Source of the DNA: Epiperipatus broadwayi
Lineage: Eukaryota > Onychophora > Udeonychophora > Euonychophora > Peripatidae
Assembly (NCBI GenBank): GCA_028023455.1
Contig: JAQFVV010000003.1
Coordinates: 1,138,001 to 1,202,000, forward strand
Length of the DNA: 64,000 nucleotides
Reading direction: 5' to 3'
The notes under the pieces are model-generated. The model saw only the letters and a program-made list of their open reading frames with translations. It was not told where the DNA came from and did not search any database. Of this stretch, positions 24,709-35,617 are shown piece after piece (within the stretch, counting starts at the first letter, position 1; each line of letters opens with the position of its first letter). The translations under genes and the position numbers were made by a program.

Positions 24709-26920
24709 TCAACAATTAGCCTGCATTTCTTTAAGTTTCTGTTTGTCTGGTTGATAATTAGTGGTGTTTAATTTAAGGCATGATTCCAAGTTGGCATCAG
24801 TAATTTGGTTCCTCAATTTACATTTAATAAAATTCATGTTAGAAAATTATTGTTCACATAAGTATATAAATCCAAAGATACCGAGAATACCAAATGCAAT
24901 TTTTTTCAACTCATGATATGAATCTGGAAGACTATTCCAAGTAATAAAAATCATAGTCTGCCTTCTGTAGATTTTTTATAGCACTCTGCTGGTACTGTGA
25001 AAGCAGACTACATTTTTCTTTTTCCAGTTCTTCCATAATAAAATTGGAGCTCCATAAATCTTTGCTTGTCAAGTCCAGCAGTTGTGTTTCAAAATTACCC
25101 ATATCGATATTAAATGGTGAAAATTGTAATTCTTTCACATTGGCATTAAGGTGATTCATAATAAAAATCTTTGAAGAAAAGATTCTCTTGTGTTTAAAAT
25201 TGTCTTAAAATAATCTTTGTTAATGAGGGCATTGTTTTCTCAGCAATATTGAGATAAGTTTGGGAAATTAACTGAAGTTCCCCTCTCTAAATTTTCAGCA
25301 AATAGAATCAATTTCTTTTCAAACAAAATAATTTCTTCTACCATTGAAAAAGCAGTATTTCCCACACCTTGTAATTTATAATTGAGCTGATTCACTTGTG
25401 ATGTAACATCCACCATGAAATACAATTTTTGAAACTACTGATCTTCTGTTAATTCTAAATATTGTACATCCTTGTTGTCAAGAAATAGTTTGATTTCATT
25501 TATGAAAAATGTTTTGACATGTCTCTGGAAAGCCATTGAATCCTGTTATATTGGAGATCTAGTCCTCTTGCTACAATAAAATTAATTATCTTACTAAGTC
25601 CATAACTTTAACGATTTCTTCTGGAAATGTTTGTGCACAAAGTGCTTCCTGGTGAAGTATACAATAATTGAAAAAAACCCTTTTTCGATCCCACCATACA
25701 AAATTTTTTCCTTATCAGTTGCAATTGGCACAATTTTATCAAATATGTTTTTTTCCATGCATTCAATTACAGTATTTGCTATGTCCTCTTCTCACATTTG
25801 GCCCTTGAGTGGCAATAATCATAAAAGTTCCTCTCTTGGACCTTTAGATGATATATACCACACCTAAAGGGAAATCTGAGTTGTGCCCTTGATGTTACAA
25901 GACTCATCCACTGCAATAGATAAAGCTGAAGATAATTTAATATCTTCAATTTGTTGTTCCCCACATTTAAGGCCATTTTAACTGTCCTATCTGTTACTGT
26001 TTTGGCAGATAATGGCATATTTTTAATTTTATTTAAAATCTTTGTTTTATTTTCGAAATCACACAAGAAAGTTCTTCATATGCTTTAACAAAACAACATT
26101 TTATGTACTTGTCATCTGTTACTAAAACAGGCAAAACTCTCCATACAGTATTGTCACTCAGAACCAAAGACACCAAAGTGTATAGGTACTGAACTGAGTT
26201 CAGATCTATATGATTATATAAGCTAATGAGCTTGGATTGAAAATATTATTGTGTTTTAAATTTAGGATTCATAGTTTTGTAGTTAAGTACAGATAAAAGG
26301 TGGCTGCTGGAGGGTTGCATTAGATCCTAAGATCTAGGTGCAGTGCTCTCAGATTCAAAGCTCCTCACTGATGAAGGCCACAAGCCAGTAGGCACTAGAT
26401 GGGGATTTTATGCACAAGCCTTCTGACATTTCATTGATTACTTTGGCTTGCACTGAATAGCAATACTGTATGGATAGTTTTGCCTGTTTTAATAACAGTT
26501 ATAAGCAAGCATAAGAAATGGTGATCATGTGATGTTATTTACTTACCATCTGTGAATGGTTTTTCTCTCTTAGCGATTTTCTGAGTTACTACAAAGCTCG
26601 CTATTGTAACATTATTGGAAAACTGTCTCCAATAATCAAATACAGGACTTTATTTTTCAATATTTTTCTGAAGTTCTTCAATTGCTCTTTTTCTCGTATC
26701 ATAGACGGTATTTTATGGCAAATGTGGGATGTTTTGTCGTGAATTATCTTTCTAAATTATACTTCTTGTTTTGTGCCAGTGTTTCTTGGCAAATAAGGTA
26801 GGTTGTATGGCCCTCTGAGTTTGTGATAAATGTAAAAGATTCAGTCCATTCAGTTTTGAAATCATGATGCTCATCTAATGTTTTTCTCAGTCTTTTCTTT
26901 ATAGTCATATTGAAAAACAT
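24709..26920 (-). pseudogene. hAT transposase with BED finger and dimerisation domain, broken
   Basis: Starting at ATG 26920, the product opens with a BED-type zinc finger region (YLICQETLAQNK, then FTTKHPTF), then KPFTDG, where a repeat is inserted. It resumes with KYIKCCFVKAYEEL, SLVTSRAQL, a stretch with VNQLNYKLQGVGN, and ends with a hAT dimerisation tail (MNFIKCKLRNQITDANLESC) and stop at 24709-24711. Without the insert it would be about 600 codons, the usual size for this group. Several stops and frameshifts interrupt it. GTF2IRD2, ZBED5 and FAM200 are domesticated vertebrate relatives; nothing suggests domestication here. Confidence 0.85.
26119..26532 (+). mobile_element. F2 repeat, copy 2, inserted in the hAT transposase
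   Basis: It interrupts the transposase between KPFTDG and KYIKC. Imperfect 15-bp direct repeats flank it (TGTACTTGTCATCTGT near 26102, TTACTTACCATCTGT near 26533). Inside are inverted ends of about 37 bp: AAAACAGGCAAAACTCTCCA at 26124 and the reverse complement GGATAGTTTTGCCTGTTTTA at about 26473. A hammerhead-like CTGATGA at 26371 has lost its 3' half. It has no ORF. Confidence 0.75.
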
Positions 26921-29361
26921 TTTAAATATTGTATTTTATTTAACACATTATATCCACATTTGCACAACTATAAAAAAAATAATTATGCATTCCTCTTCTA
27001 GATTTCATGTATTCGCCAATTGCAAACATTGTCTTGTCCACTAGAGAGCAACCGTATGCTCATTTATTAATTGCAAAGTTTTCTGTACTTATAAAACAAA
27101 TAAAACCATGATTACATTAATAAAATCTTTAAAAAAATTTTATAAATTGAAACTATGATAGTTTTGTTTTCAATTTTACTACTGAAGCGGATATCTGAAG
27201 CTCAGATTATGCTTCACGAGTATTAACACTCATAGCACCATCCAACAGGGTTCAAAGTTTATCTCTCATACACATAGTCACTATTTATACAGGATTTTTT
27301 TTTGTTTCAACATTAATTCCATTTTGCTAGAAATAAGTTAACGATTTGGGAAAGAAAGTGAATTAGTAGAATTATGGAAACACAGCGAGGGATAGATTTA
27401 ATCAAAATATACACACTCTTTTACCATACTAATAAGATGTATATGAATTCGTTGGGAAATATTATGTATTTAAAATTTTGTATATTTTATAAATAATGGC
27501 GGCACGAGATAAGGCGATCAGTTTGCACATTTCTAGAAGCATTACTATGAGGTTTAAAACAAAGAAAAGGGGAAGAAATTGATTATTGTTATTCAGATGT
27601 CAAAATTGCTATTAATAAAAGTACATTTTCCATTAGCAGGAAATTTATTGAAGAGATCTTTCATAAATATTAAAATAGAATTTAGAACAATCGTTCAATA
27701 ATTTTTCAGAAACAATCACATTATCTTAAATTACTTGTGAAACAAAGGCAGGCTTCTTGTGGAAAAATACCCATTGTAAAAAAATTACACAGTGTTTCAG
27801 GTTACAGGCACTAAGTGCATTTGAAATATTCAGGGGATCATATAAAGAGTGTGAAAATTTGATTGTGGTTGACTTTTGGTTTTTTTTTTTAGAAAGAATT
27901 GTTTTAACTTACTTCACACCACTGTAATTATGGGAGAGGAGTAAAACCACCATGCCTTCTCTTTCTGGCCATTCCTTAACCAGTCTACTGAAATGCCTCT
28001 TTGAACTTAAAATGAAACTATGAACTATTTAACTGTGCCCTGAACCTGATCTGGAAAATTATGCTACCCGCCTTTAAGTTTCGAACCACATCAACAATAA
28101 TGAGCTGTTACCCAAGAAGGGGATCAAGAAAGTATTACGAAGGTAATAGTGCCACTTCCCACTTATATTCCAACTATAACAGATTAACTGGAAACGTAAT
28201 GTAAATTTTCATAAAAAGTAACTTATCTATATAATAATATTTAATCCGCTTTCTATATGATTCTTTATAAAACTAATAACTTAATTTTCTATTAGCCTTG
28301 CAAAGCTCTTATTCTCAAATGGTGCGACATTGATTTTCTATATAATTATAACATGTTTTTTTTGTTTTGTTCATGTAGTATGCCAGTAATTTATTTCCCA
28401 ACTCTGCAAATGTGTTTAAATTTAGCTCAGTTCCCTGTCATTAAAAGGGAGTGTCATTTAATTAATTAAGTTGTTTATTACAAAATTGTACATTTGCCAG
28501 GTTGGAAAGATTTAAAATGTTATTTTTCTTAGTATACTGTTATTGCGATTTGATGAAGGGGGAAAACATTTTCCATCTTCAATGCTTTTATGAAAATGTA
28601 AATAATTTAAGATCACAGATCTTGGGAAATTAGTAAGTAAATGATTTTATATCTTTCATATGTCATTTCTATATTTAATTATCGCCTAAGTTAACAATTA
28701 TATGTCGTGTAATGATCCTCCAAAGAATATCAGTCACATAAATAGGTAAATTAATGCTGTTAAAATATATTTGATCACTTGGTGTCATATCCAGAACAAA
28801 TGTTGAAGTTAAGGTTAGATGGTGTGGGGGTGGGAGAAGTTGGGCTCTATATTTTAAAATTTTACTAAAGTGAGAAAATCAATCTTATATTTTATAATTA
28901 TGTCATAATGTTAGTTATCTTTAAATAAGTCAGATTAAGCAATTTGACTATACCATCAAGAAAAGGGAAGAACTAATATATTAAGGATTAAGTTTAAGCA
29001 TTATAAATGATTGTTATATTTTTGTCCAAGTGTTATTACTGTCGGTCTATTTCATAAATTGTATGCTATTCATCCAAAGTATGCATCGGAAAAGACCCGA
29101 GCCATTTAATCTTCATTTTCAGTCCATGATAGGGGAATAGGCCCTGGACAATGTGCCTGCTTAATAATGGGATTTTGCACCATCAGGACAATCCCATTTA
29201 GGCTAAATATCTTTGTTCTAGAGACCAACCTCTGAAAATTTGTAGCATGGCAAGATAATCTTACAAGCACACTATCATGTCTCGTAAATGGAGTTCTCAA
29301 CATAAAAACAGCCTGTACAATAGCTCCACCATTACTATATTTAATTCTTTATTTAGTAAGT
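26921..29361. other. hAT interior, non-coding
   Basis: No transposase or other coding sequence recognised. A weak CTCF-like motif is at 27038-27053 (CCACTAGAGAGCAACC, 13 of 16). Confidence 0.4.
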
Positions 29362-29996
29362 TGTTATAATACTTTCTTCTCTCAGAATTGGATTTTTCCA
29401 GATGCCTCTTTATCCGATCAGATTAAACATTGTTTGCCACAGGCCAATAGGCTGATGTATAAATAAAACATAGCCAATGATTATTACAAGCTAATAAGCA
29501 ACAATGCTTGCTGAATCTGAAGGTTTTCAATAAGGTCAGGTATCTCGATATAAATAGTCAGCCTTTTGTGAGAATCATGGTAGAATGTCTGTCTAACCTG
29601 AAAGACTGTTCACATTCTCCCAGGGAAGCTCTGCTAACTTGAATAGCAACAAGTATTCTCATTGATAGCACTATGCTATTTAGTCTATGTAGCTAGGCAA
29701 GTCCCACAGAGACCGGATGCTGCTAAGACTACTGTTGGCTTGAGGCAATCTGTCTTGTACATCTGGAAGAGCCATACACCCTACCCATGAGGCAAGCTAT
29801 CAGTTGTAGCTGGCAGCGGTAAGCAGAATCCAGAGTTTACATTAAGCTACCATATTCAACATTGTAAATATTTTCTTGTATATATACTGTATATTGTATT
29901 ATATATATTTGTAGATATAATAAATATATTAATTGTAATACTCGTCTTAGTATTATTTTCTGTAGGTTGACTCTGTAATCCAGACCAAACATAACT
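29362..29996 (+). repeat. 5' LTR of the deleted gypsy element
   Basis: Matches 31096-31707 with scattered substitutions and a roughly 20-bp indel. It contains a TATAAATAG-like block near 29552 and an AATAAA-type signal near 29919. Confidence 0.93.
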
Positions 29997-30402
29997 GATT
30001 TGGGCGCAGTCAGACAAAAAATTCCCCCCCCCCACGGCTGGAAAAAGAAAAAACTTGGGAATGTAAATACGCGATTGCGCACTTATATAGACATTTGTAA
30101 GTTATGGATCTGTGATTATTAAATCACACTTAAATACTGTCCAAGTAAAATACATGAATACATATTTACTAAACAGTGATTATTAAAATCACATATTTCT
30201 GGCAAAATAAAAAGTAAAATATGCGAATAAGCAAGCATAAACATTCGTTGTATTTACTAAGCAGCCAATACGAGAATGGAAAAACCCATTCCAAAAAAAC
30301 AACAAGGGCAACTATAAAAAATATAAACCAGTTTCCAGTATAAATTACATTAAGGGCAATCAGTCTGGATTTATACATAGTATTATAATTAATGATATAC
30401 CA

Positions 30403-31032
30403 GTGAGGATGGAACTGGACACAGAGTCTGCAGTGTCTATTGTTTCAAAAAAGACTTGGGCTATCATTAATAAAAATAATAAATATAAGCTGCATCCTAG
30501 CACTAGGACTGTAACAGATTACCAGGGTAAAAAAATAAAATTCTTGGATCAGACAAGAGTTAAAATTATCATGCCTAACAAAACTAGACACCTACGATTG
30601 GTAGTGGCAACAGGTGATCAAAGCAACTTATTAGGCCATGACTGGTTCAGTCATTTAGACTTTGCAGTAACAAAGGTGAACCAGATTACAACATTAACTA
30701 AATTTAAACCTGAAAAGCTGATAACAAAAATGGATATGGGAAATTGGAACACCAGGATTGCCAGAACACCACTAACTTTGCAGACTAAAATGCTATGCAG
30801 GATGTATAGAGGACCCACTAAATGGACCCCAGCAGTCGTAATCCAACAAAAAGAACTCCACACCATTGTAGTTGAAACAGATGTATACCAACATCATTAC
30901 CATCGAAAACAACTTAGGCTGGATTGTACTGATGCAGCCATAAGGAATGACTCCAGAGACATGCAGTACAAGCAAGAAGGACCAACAAACCAAAGACAGC
31001 AGCAAACCAGAAACAGCACCAAAGGGTATTAG
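30403..31032 (+). pseudogene. Gypsy protease fused in frame to the integrase C-terminus
   Basis: The first 90 residues are an aspartic protease: MELDTESAVSIVSKKTW, where DTG has become DTE, and LLGHDWFSHLDF near residue 77-88. From about residue 125 it matches the integrase tail of the same family (RGPTKWTPAVVIQQ, HHYHRKQLRL), so RT, RNase H and most of integrase are missing. The frame is open across the join for 209 codons. DTG to DTE removes a catalytic feature. The element must have used helper enzymes. The GTG at 30403 is only the open-frame edge; ATG 30409 is a likelier start. Confidence 0.85.
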
Positions 31033-31095
31033 TCGTCATCCCGCACACCTGCATGACTATATTCTCTATAGCTAAATTTTAGCTAGGGGGAGGGA

Positions 31096-31707
31096 TGTTA
31101 TAGTCCTTCCTTCTCTCAGAAGTGGATTCCAGATGCCTCCTTATCTAATCGGATTAAGCATTGTTTGCTACAGGCCAATACATAGCCAATGATTATTACA
31201 GGCCAATAAGCAACGATGCTTGCTGAATCTGAAGATTTTCAATAAGATCAGGGATCTGGCTATAAATAGTCAGACTTTTGTAAGAATTATGGTAGAATGT
31301 CTGTCTAACCTGAAAGACTGTTCATGTTCTCCCAGGGAAACTCTGCTAACCTAAACAGCAGCAAGTATTCACATTGATAGCACTATATGCTCTTTAGTCT
31401 ATGCAGCTAGGCAAGTCCCTAAGAGACCGGACGCTGCTAAGATTACTGTTGGCTTGAGGCAAGCTATCTTGTACAGCTGGAAGAGCCATACACCCTATCC
31501 TGAGGCTCTATCAGGTGTAGCTGGAAGCAGTAGGCAGAACCCAGAGTTTACATTAAGCTACAATATTCAAAATTGTAAATATTATCTTGTATATATACTG
31601 TATATTGTATTATATATATTTGTAGATATAATAAATATATTAATTGTAATAGTTGTCTTAGTATTATTTTTTGTAGGTTGGGTCTGTAATCCAGACCAAA
31701 CATAACA
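31096..31707 (+). repeat. 3' LTR of the deleted gypsy element
   Basis: Begins TGTTATAG after the purine tract and ends CATAACA before TAAGT. Confidence 0.93.
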
Positions 31708-31712
31708 TAAGT

Positions 31713-32779
31713 CCTACCTATAAAATTCCGTAGTTCGATGATGTGATTACTTGAGGCTGAATTATGTGTATCTAAATGTTGATGATTAATATTATATTTA
31801 AAATTCATAAATCAATGTATTAGTATCTGACTCTAGATATTTAATATAGTCAGAATGCCCCTCTCCTACATTCCATCTGAAAAATAAAATCTCTGTTGAT
31901 GTATAATATCCTAACGCAATAAACTAATTGCTTTACAAAAGATCAGTAATTTATTCCCATATTAAATGATTGTTTACAAAAACATATATATCGTGTATAA
32001 CATTAGGCTGATGGTAAATAGTGTATTATTCAAGTAAACTACTGTAATTCCCTTTTACTCCATTAATGCAATAATAAAAGGTTATTGGCATATCACTAAA
32101 ACCGCACTAGAAATAAATGTACTAAAGAACAAAATATACTTGTTTTAATATATGTATAAAACAGTGATATATGTAAATGTATTTGGTTGTAAGTGATATA
32201 TATTAATGCATAATAATGCGCATTATTAAACAATATTTAAAGTCTTATTCTTGAGTCATTGCCTTTACAGTTGATTATGCTTTCTCTTACACATATATCT
32301 ATGCACATTAGGTTTATACATATACATAAGATATAAACAATTTATTATAAGTAACAATTATATAGATATGGCCAGTTGCCTAATTAGAATCTTTTTGTTT
32401 TCCCGTTGAGCTGCTGGCCGGAAGTGATTGAATATGATTTGTACCATAGATATTGCTAATCATAGGTATAGAGACATGGGTTTTAACCTGTAGGGCAGAG
32501 CTAGAAAATGTTCCTGACTTAGGTATCTTGCACTTGATCTGACTCGAGGTATTCAGGTTGAAATTCCAAGTCTGGCTGTATGAATGATGCAAATTAACCG
32601 GTATACTACAAAGTAGGGGGTCTATATGTCCCGGATTTGTCCTGCTTTTATCTTTATTTCATGATTTTTTTTATTTCGGTATTTGCAATGTTTTTTTTTT
32701 TTGAACGTGTGTTCAGATTAAGCCCTGAGGAAAAATATAGACATTACTGAAGAGCCACATATGACTCTTGCGACCCCTG
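31713..32779. other. hAT 5' non-coding end
   Basis: No coding sequence. It ends in the transposon's terminal repeat at 32779. Confidence 0.5.
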
Positions 32780-32787
32780 GTCTAGTG

Positions 32788-33813
32788 CTCCTAAGCAATA
32801 AATGATTTCATTATTTTTTAATGATTAAAGAGATAATTAAAATTTATAATGTGGCTTAAAATTGAGACACAAGAAAATGTGCCTAGAAAATGAAATAATG
32901 ATAAAGGAATTTCTAAATAATAATTGAAAAGTTAGTTGCTCAGGAGGTTATGTGATGTTAATTCATGAGAAAAATCTTGCTCTTAAATGCTTTATTCTTC
33001 TATAGCATTAAACCATGCAGAAGAACTTTACTAACAATAGATAAATGTTGCCCATTAATCATATAACTTTATTGCTTAATTGTCAAACTTTTCTTTAAGA
33101 AGAAAATTTAATATGCAACATTTATACTCTTAATAAAATAAGCAAATCAACATTATTAAGACTAAAGTTTATGTTTCTTTGTTTGACTTACAAATATGTA
33201 TAAAATAATTAATAAAGCTTATATGTAAATTTTTACATTAAATTGATAATATTTAAATTAGAAGTGTTGGAAGAATCACTTGTTTTCAAAGGTAATTGAA
33301 AAGAATGTTTGCATGAAACATGTCCTTTAATAATAGTTCCAATTTTTTCCACTATGTGGCAATGTAAAGAATGAAATGAAGCTTTTTCTTTCTTTCTTTT
33401 TTTTTTTTTTTTATAGATAGTGCTTTAAAGATTTAACATTGCTTCAATTTAAAAATAGTATTGGTAATTGTTTATTTAGTCTTTTAGTTTGTAAATAAAC
33501 TTTTCATCATATAGCAAAATAACTAGATTTAAGTACTTAACTTAACAAACTTGAACTTTTCATTGACAATAAAATATTTTAATTAAAACATACTAAGCAA
33601 AATAAAATAAAATGTAATAATACAAGGAATTACTATTACAAATGCATTTAGTTTTTTACTATTATTTTATTTCATAATATCTTTCAATATTTATTATGCT
33701 ATTAAATATTTGAAATTAGTCTTTGAAAAGAAATCTTGTGAAGATAATCAAATACATTTTGTAGTGGACATTGGAAAATACTGAGAGTTATCTCTTAGTT
33801 GGCAATTTGTGTA
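32788..33813. other. Non-coding AT-rich stretch
   Basis: No element recognised apart from a weak CTCF-like motif at 33349-33364 (CCACTATGTGGCAATG, 14 of 16). Confidence 0.4.
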
Positions 33814-33909
33814 GTCAAGCGTTGGTGGCCAAATGTTAGCACAGCTGCCTTACAAGCAGTTGTCCCGGGTTTGCTTCCCAGCCAATGCTTTGATACATAA
33901 AAAAAAAAG
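33814..33909 (+). mobile_element. tRNA-Gly-derived SINE, second copy
   Basis: The leader GTCAAGC and the tRNA-like body (33819-33889) match the copy at 19423-19517. Box B (GGTTTGCTTCC) is nearly intact; box A is degraded (TGGCCAAATGT) and the anticodon loop reads TTAC. An A-rich tail follows. I could not find a clear target duplication. Confidence 0.72.
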
Positions 33910-34884
33910 ACTGTTCATTAATAGATCATTAAAATATTTCAAAACTTATTCTGTTTACATTCGGCATGTGCTTTTAAGTGAAAGAATGGTAGGTGTTTAT
34001 GGTTAGGGTAAAATTAACACCACTAACATATATAGCATTTAAATTAGTGTTAGATCTATATAAGGATGCAAGCAGATTGGCTTGGTTTCAAGGTTAGAGT
34101 ATTTTTAAATTTCTATTGTTAGCATGTTAATGTAAAGAAGATGAAGATTATTGTTAGATGTATAAGCATAAGTAATTGTGATTCTTTATTGACGAAGGCC
34201 ATTAATCATAAACTAGTGAAAAATGTGGATTGCAGCAATATGTCTATTTATTTCACAAGCTAGATTCCTAAATATTTATTTAAATGAATATGCAAACAAT
34301 TTCCATCTTTTATTATATCAATGCCAATCTATTTTAACAAGTCCCTTCAGAGATCTAGTTTCTGAAGTACCTTAATAATGGATTCGATTTGTTTGTTCTG
34401 TGAATAGGTTTACTTGCTATTAGGTATGCATTGCTCAGTATAAAAGTTACTGACTCTAACTATACAGTATATATAAATAAAATTTTTTAGAAATTAAATA
34501 TTTAGTAATTAAAGGTATTTCATTTTTTGGCAATATTTTTGGTCAGTAAATAATACAGTATTTTTTTTCTCAAAAAACAAAAACAAACAACAATTTAGCA
34601 ATTAAAATGTTTGTTTTCCTCATTTTTTCTTTTGCTAAATAGAAAATATCACTTTCTTTGTTCTTGTTTACAAAATTATGTCAAAAAATAAATCACACCA
34701 AAGCAGTTGAACAGTTTTCTCTTGATACCAAATGGAAAAGACCAAGAAAAAAGTGTGAACCCATTGCTTCATTATATATTTATTTTTATGTAAAAAAGTG
34801 TGCATATTAAATTATTTAAAATTATACATCCATACTATATTACATTTTTCTATCTTTTTATCAATTATTGTAAAAAGAAAATGA
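33910..34884. other. Non-coding, with a possible decayed hammerhead-like repeat near 34190
   Basis: TATA-like CTATATAAGGATGC (about 34056) followed by TTGACGAAGGCC (about 34189) and GTGAAA recalls the F2 repeat layout, but hairpin II does not pair. Otherwise nothing recognised. Confidence 0.25.
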
Positions 34885-35617
34885 CAACGATTATCATCAT
34901 CAACAATCTTGGTTATTCCATTCCAGCAATGAAAGTCTCTCCAAGTTTTTTCTCCAATCCTTATCTTCTTTTCTTCACATCACTCCAGCAAACTTCTTTA
35001 TCTCATCCACCCATCTCATATATTTACTACATTATTTCTTTTGCAACTCTTGAGATCCATGTTAAGGTTTCAATTGTTTATTTATACATTGTCATTTTTC
35101 TAGTTTCATGTCCAGACCAATTCTATTTCATTTTTTTAATGCTTTGTATGAAGTTAGAGCTTTGTATTTATTTTTATGCCTATGCACTTTGCTTTGAATT
35201 CCTCTCTATTACTCCTAATATCTCTCTATACTTTTCTGTGTGGTCTAAGCTTTCTGTATTACTCTTCTGTAAAATATTGAAGTGTCAGGCCTATATATAC
35301 ATATTGATAAAACACATTTATTAAAAACCTTTCTTTTTAAGCATATAGATATATCTGATTTTAATATTAATTATCCAACTAAGATATTTATAATTATTAA
35401 TTTCTAATTTATTATTATCAATCTTTATTTTTTTCCATTTTTTAAAAAAAAATCTTTATTCATTACTTTAGTCTTTTTAGACTCTTTTGAAATATTTTCT
35501 AAAGACCTGTTTGAAGCATTATTTGCAAAAACAACCACATTATCTGAGAAAATGTAGATGACTGAAATAAGATCTCCATATTTTCAGTCTCTTAGCTTTC
35601 TCTTTTATTTTGTAAAT
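34885..35617 (-). pseudogene. Old RTE-like LINE, 3' part (continues after 38573)
   Basis: On the minus strand this aligns with the C-terminal third of the LINE at 35618-38573, from the RT motif region to the 3' end, with many stops and indels. It ends at its own TGATGA-type tail near 34890. It stops exactly where the younger LINE begins, and its RT sequence resumes at about 38574. Confidence 0.72.

Larger units (their letters stand above)
29362..31707 (+). mobile_element. Internally deleted gypsy element with two LTRs
   Basis: LTRs are at 29362-29996 and 31096-31707, direct repeats starting TGTTATA and ending CATAACA (the last base is mutated in the left copy). The 5-bp duplication TAAGT flanks it (29357-29361 and 31708-31712). 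A primer-binding-like TGGGCGCAGTCAG lies just inside the left LTR and a purine tract GGGGGAGGGA ends at 31095. The 1.1-kb interior keeps only a protease and the integrase C-terminus. Confidence 0.93.
24509..32779 (-). mobile_element. hAT transposon (GTF2IRD2/ZBED-like), full length with nested insertions
   Basis: The 8-bp duplication GTCTAGTG is found at 24501-24508 and 32780-32787. The ends are related: CAGGTGTCTGCAA at the left and, on the opposite strand at the right, CAGGGGTCGCAAG, followed at both by AGAGC-type blocks. GTCTAGTG fits the Buster-type nnnTAnnn target. The transposase (24709-26920, minus) lies near one end. Inside are a repeat insertion (26119-26532) and a gypsy element (29362-31707). 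Without these the transposon would be about 5.5 kb. The transposase is broken. Confidence 0.82.

Noticed and set aside
29997-30020. Naming the primer tRNA from TGGGCGCAGTCAG
   Set aside because: I could not match it to a specific tRNA 3' end with confidence.
34170-34240. TTGACGAAGGCC block as a fourth ribozyme
   Set aside because: Hairpin II does not pair and the core has two changes; kept only as a note.
34800-35324. 174-codon ORF with membrane-like segments
   Set aside because: Antisense of the old LINE; hydrophobicity comes from T-rich sequence.
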